The notes under the pieces were generated by a model. It worked only from the letters and a program-made list of their open reading frames with translations, ran no database searches and was not told the origin of the DNA. 64,000 bases of DNA from Weissella confusa (lineage in GTDB: Bacteria; Bacillota; Bacilli; Lactobacillales; Lactobacillaceae), in contig JAAOED010000007.1 in NCBI GenBank assembly GCA_016466735.1, positions 48,606-112,605 on the forward strand. The letters are read 5' to 3'. The position numbers were made by a program, and so were the translations under genes. Below are positions 63,740 through 64,000 of the stretch, piece by piece (the stretch's first letter is position 1; the number at the start of each line of letters is the position of its first letter).

Positions 63740-63767
63740 AGTATACGAGATTAATTATAAAAGTCAA
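63740..63767 (-). promoter_or_regulatory. Promoter of the small peptide gene
   Basis: Minus-strand TTGACT (63762-63767), 16-base spacer, TATACT (63740-63745), about 33 bases before the start codon. Confidence 0.8.
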
Positions 63768-63789
63768 CACTTTTCTCTAATTTAATTTT

Positions 63790-64000
63790 AATCAAATGTT
63801 TTGATGTTGGGTTGTAGGTTGGTTAGTGGTGTGTGTCCGACCTCCGGTCGGAGTGCTTGGCCCCTTCTTTTGGCACGCTAACACGTACTGACCATGACCT
63901 GCAGGGAGCGCGAACCACAGCAAGCTGCGTTTCCCTTCCATGTATAGTCAAGCAGGACGCTCATTTATCTGAATTTAGGAAGATGTATTCACCTGTAATA
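63790..64000. other. Gene-free, GC-rich structured region at the window edge
   Basis: No supported reading frame. It contains the hairpin TCCGACC/GGTCGGA (about 63836-63852), GTGC/GCAC (about 63853-63876) and an outer GTTAG/CTAAC pair (63822-63882), forming a three-way-junction-like fold, then TGAC-CATG with CATG...GTCA pairing further right. It may be the end of a structured RNA whose remainder lies beyond the window. Confidence 0.4.

Noticed and set aside
63790..64000. Coding sequence at the right edge
   Set aside because: No frame with a ribosome binding site and sensible codon use was found on either strand.

Overview
The window looks like the chromosome of a heterofermentative lactic acid bacterium, most likely Weissella or a close Leuconostocaceae relative. 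This is inferred from moderate GC, strong GGAGG ribosome binding sites, Gram-positive gene families throughout (class 1A PyrD, YkoEDC, MalT/MapA/PgmB, CcpA-type cre boxes), an LPXTG surface protein with mucin-binding repeats, and a VanX-like dipeptidase. No rRNA, tRNA, CRISPR array, prophage or intact insertion sequence was seen.

Layout. 0.1-5 kb: minus-strand housekeeping genes (GNAT acetyltransferase, universal stress protein, DUF1456 protein, ribokinase, aldo/keto reductase, a divergent PRPP synthetase) and a small hairpin-rich repeat after the ribokinase gene. 5.2-9 kb: pyrD, then a TPP riboswitch controlling an ECF transporter for a thiamine precursor (ykoE-ykoD-ykoC). 9-10.5 kb: xylose isomerase with a CcpA site on its promoter. 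10.7-17.3 kb: all seven shikimate pathway genes from DAHP to chorismate in one tight minus-strand operon (aroE, DAHP synthase, aroB, aroC, aroA, aroK, aroD). 17.4-23.8 kb: two tandem VIT1/CCC1 transporters, then a cluster of OFA-type transporter, FabK-like flavoprotein and CoA transferase divergent from a LysR regulator. 23.8-25.4 kb: an AAA+ ATPase with a winged-helix C-terminus, preceded by seven regularly spaced octamers and a gene-free segment that folds into a long rod.

25.4-45.1 kb is the centrepiece: a very large cell-wall-anchored adhesin locus. A 16.6-kb reading frame encodes about 15 MucBP-type repeats ending in an LPYTG sorting signal. Its signal peptide and serine-rich stalk lie in a separate upstream frame. 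The two are out of register by one base at a small palindrome, so the roughly 5,880-residue adhesin is split by a frameshift. Two downstream genes (a GT4 glycosyltransferase and a 204-residue companion) probably modify it.

45.4-53.4 kb: an orphan ECF S component, then the maltose/maltodextrin operon (malT, neopullulanase, maltose phosphorylase, beta-phosphoglucomutase) divergent from a LacI-type regulator, with three cre-like boxes and a palindromic operator between them. 53.5-58.7 kb: a MacAB-type efflux set and a GntR/YtrA-regulated ABC-2 transporter. 58.8-64 kb: an aminotransferase, a VanX-like dipeptidase, proline iminopeptidase, an oligopeptide-binding protein without a lipobox, and upstream of it an overlooked 28-codon gene for a hydrophobic isoleucine-rich peptide with a strong promoter and ribosome binding site.

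The most unusual points are the split giant adhesin, the iteron/ATPase/rod-RNA segment at 24.9-25.3 kb, the small peptide gene next to the peptide-binding protein, and two enzymes with altered active-site residues (DAHP synthase and PRPP synthetase).
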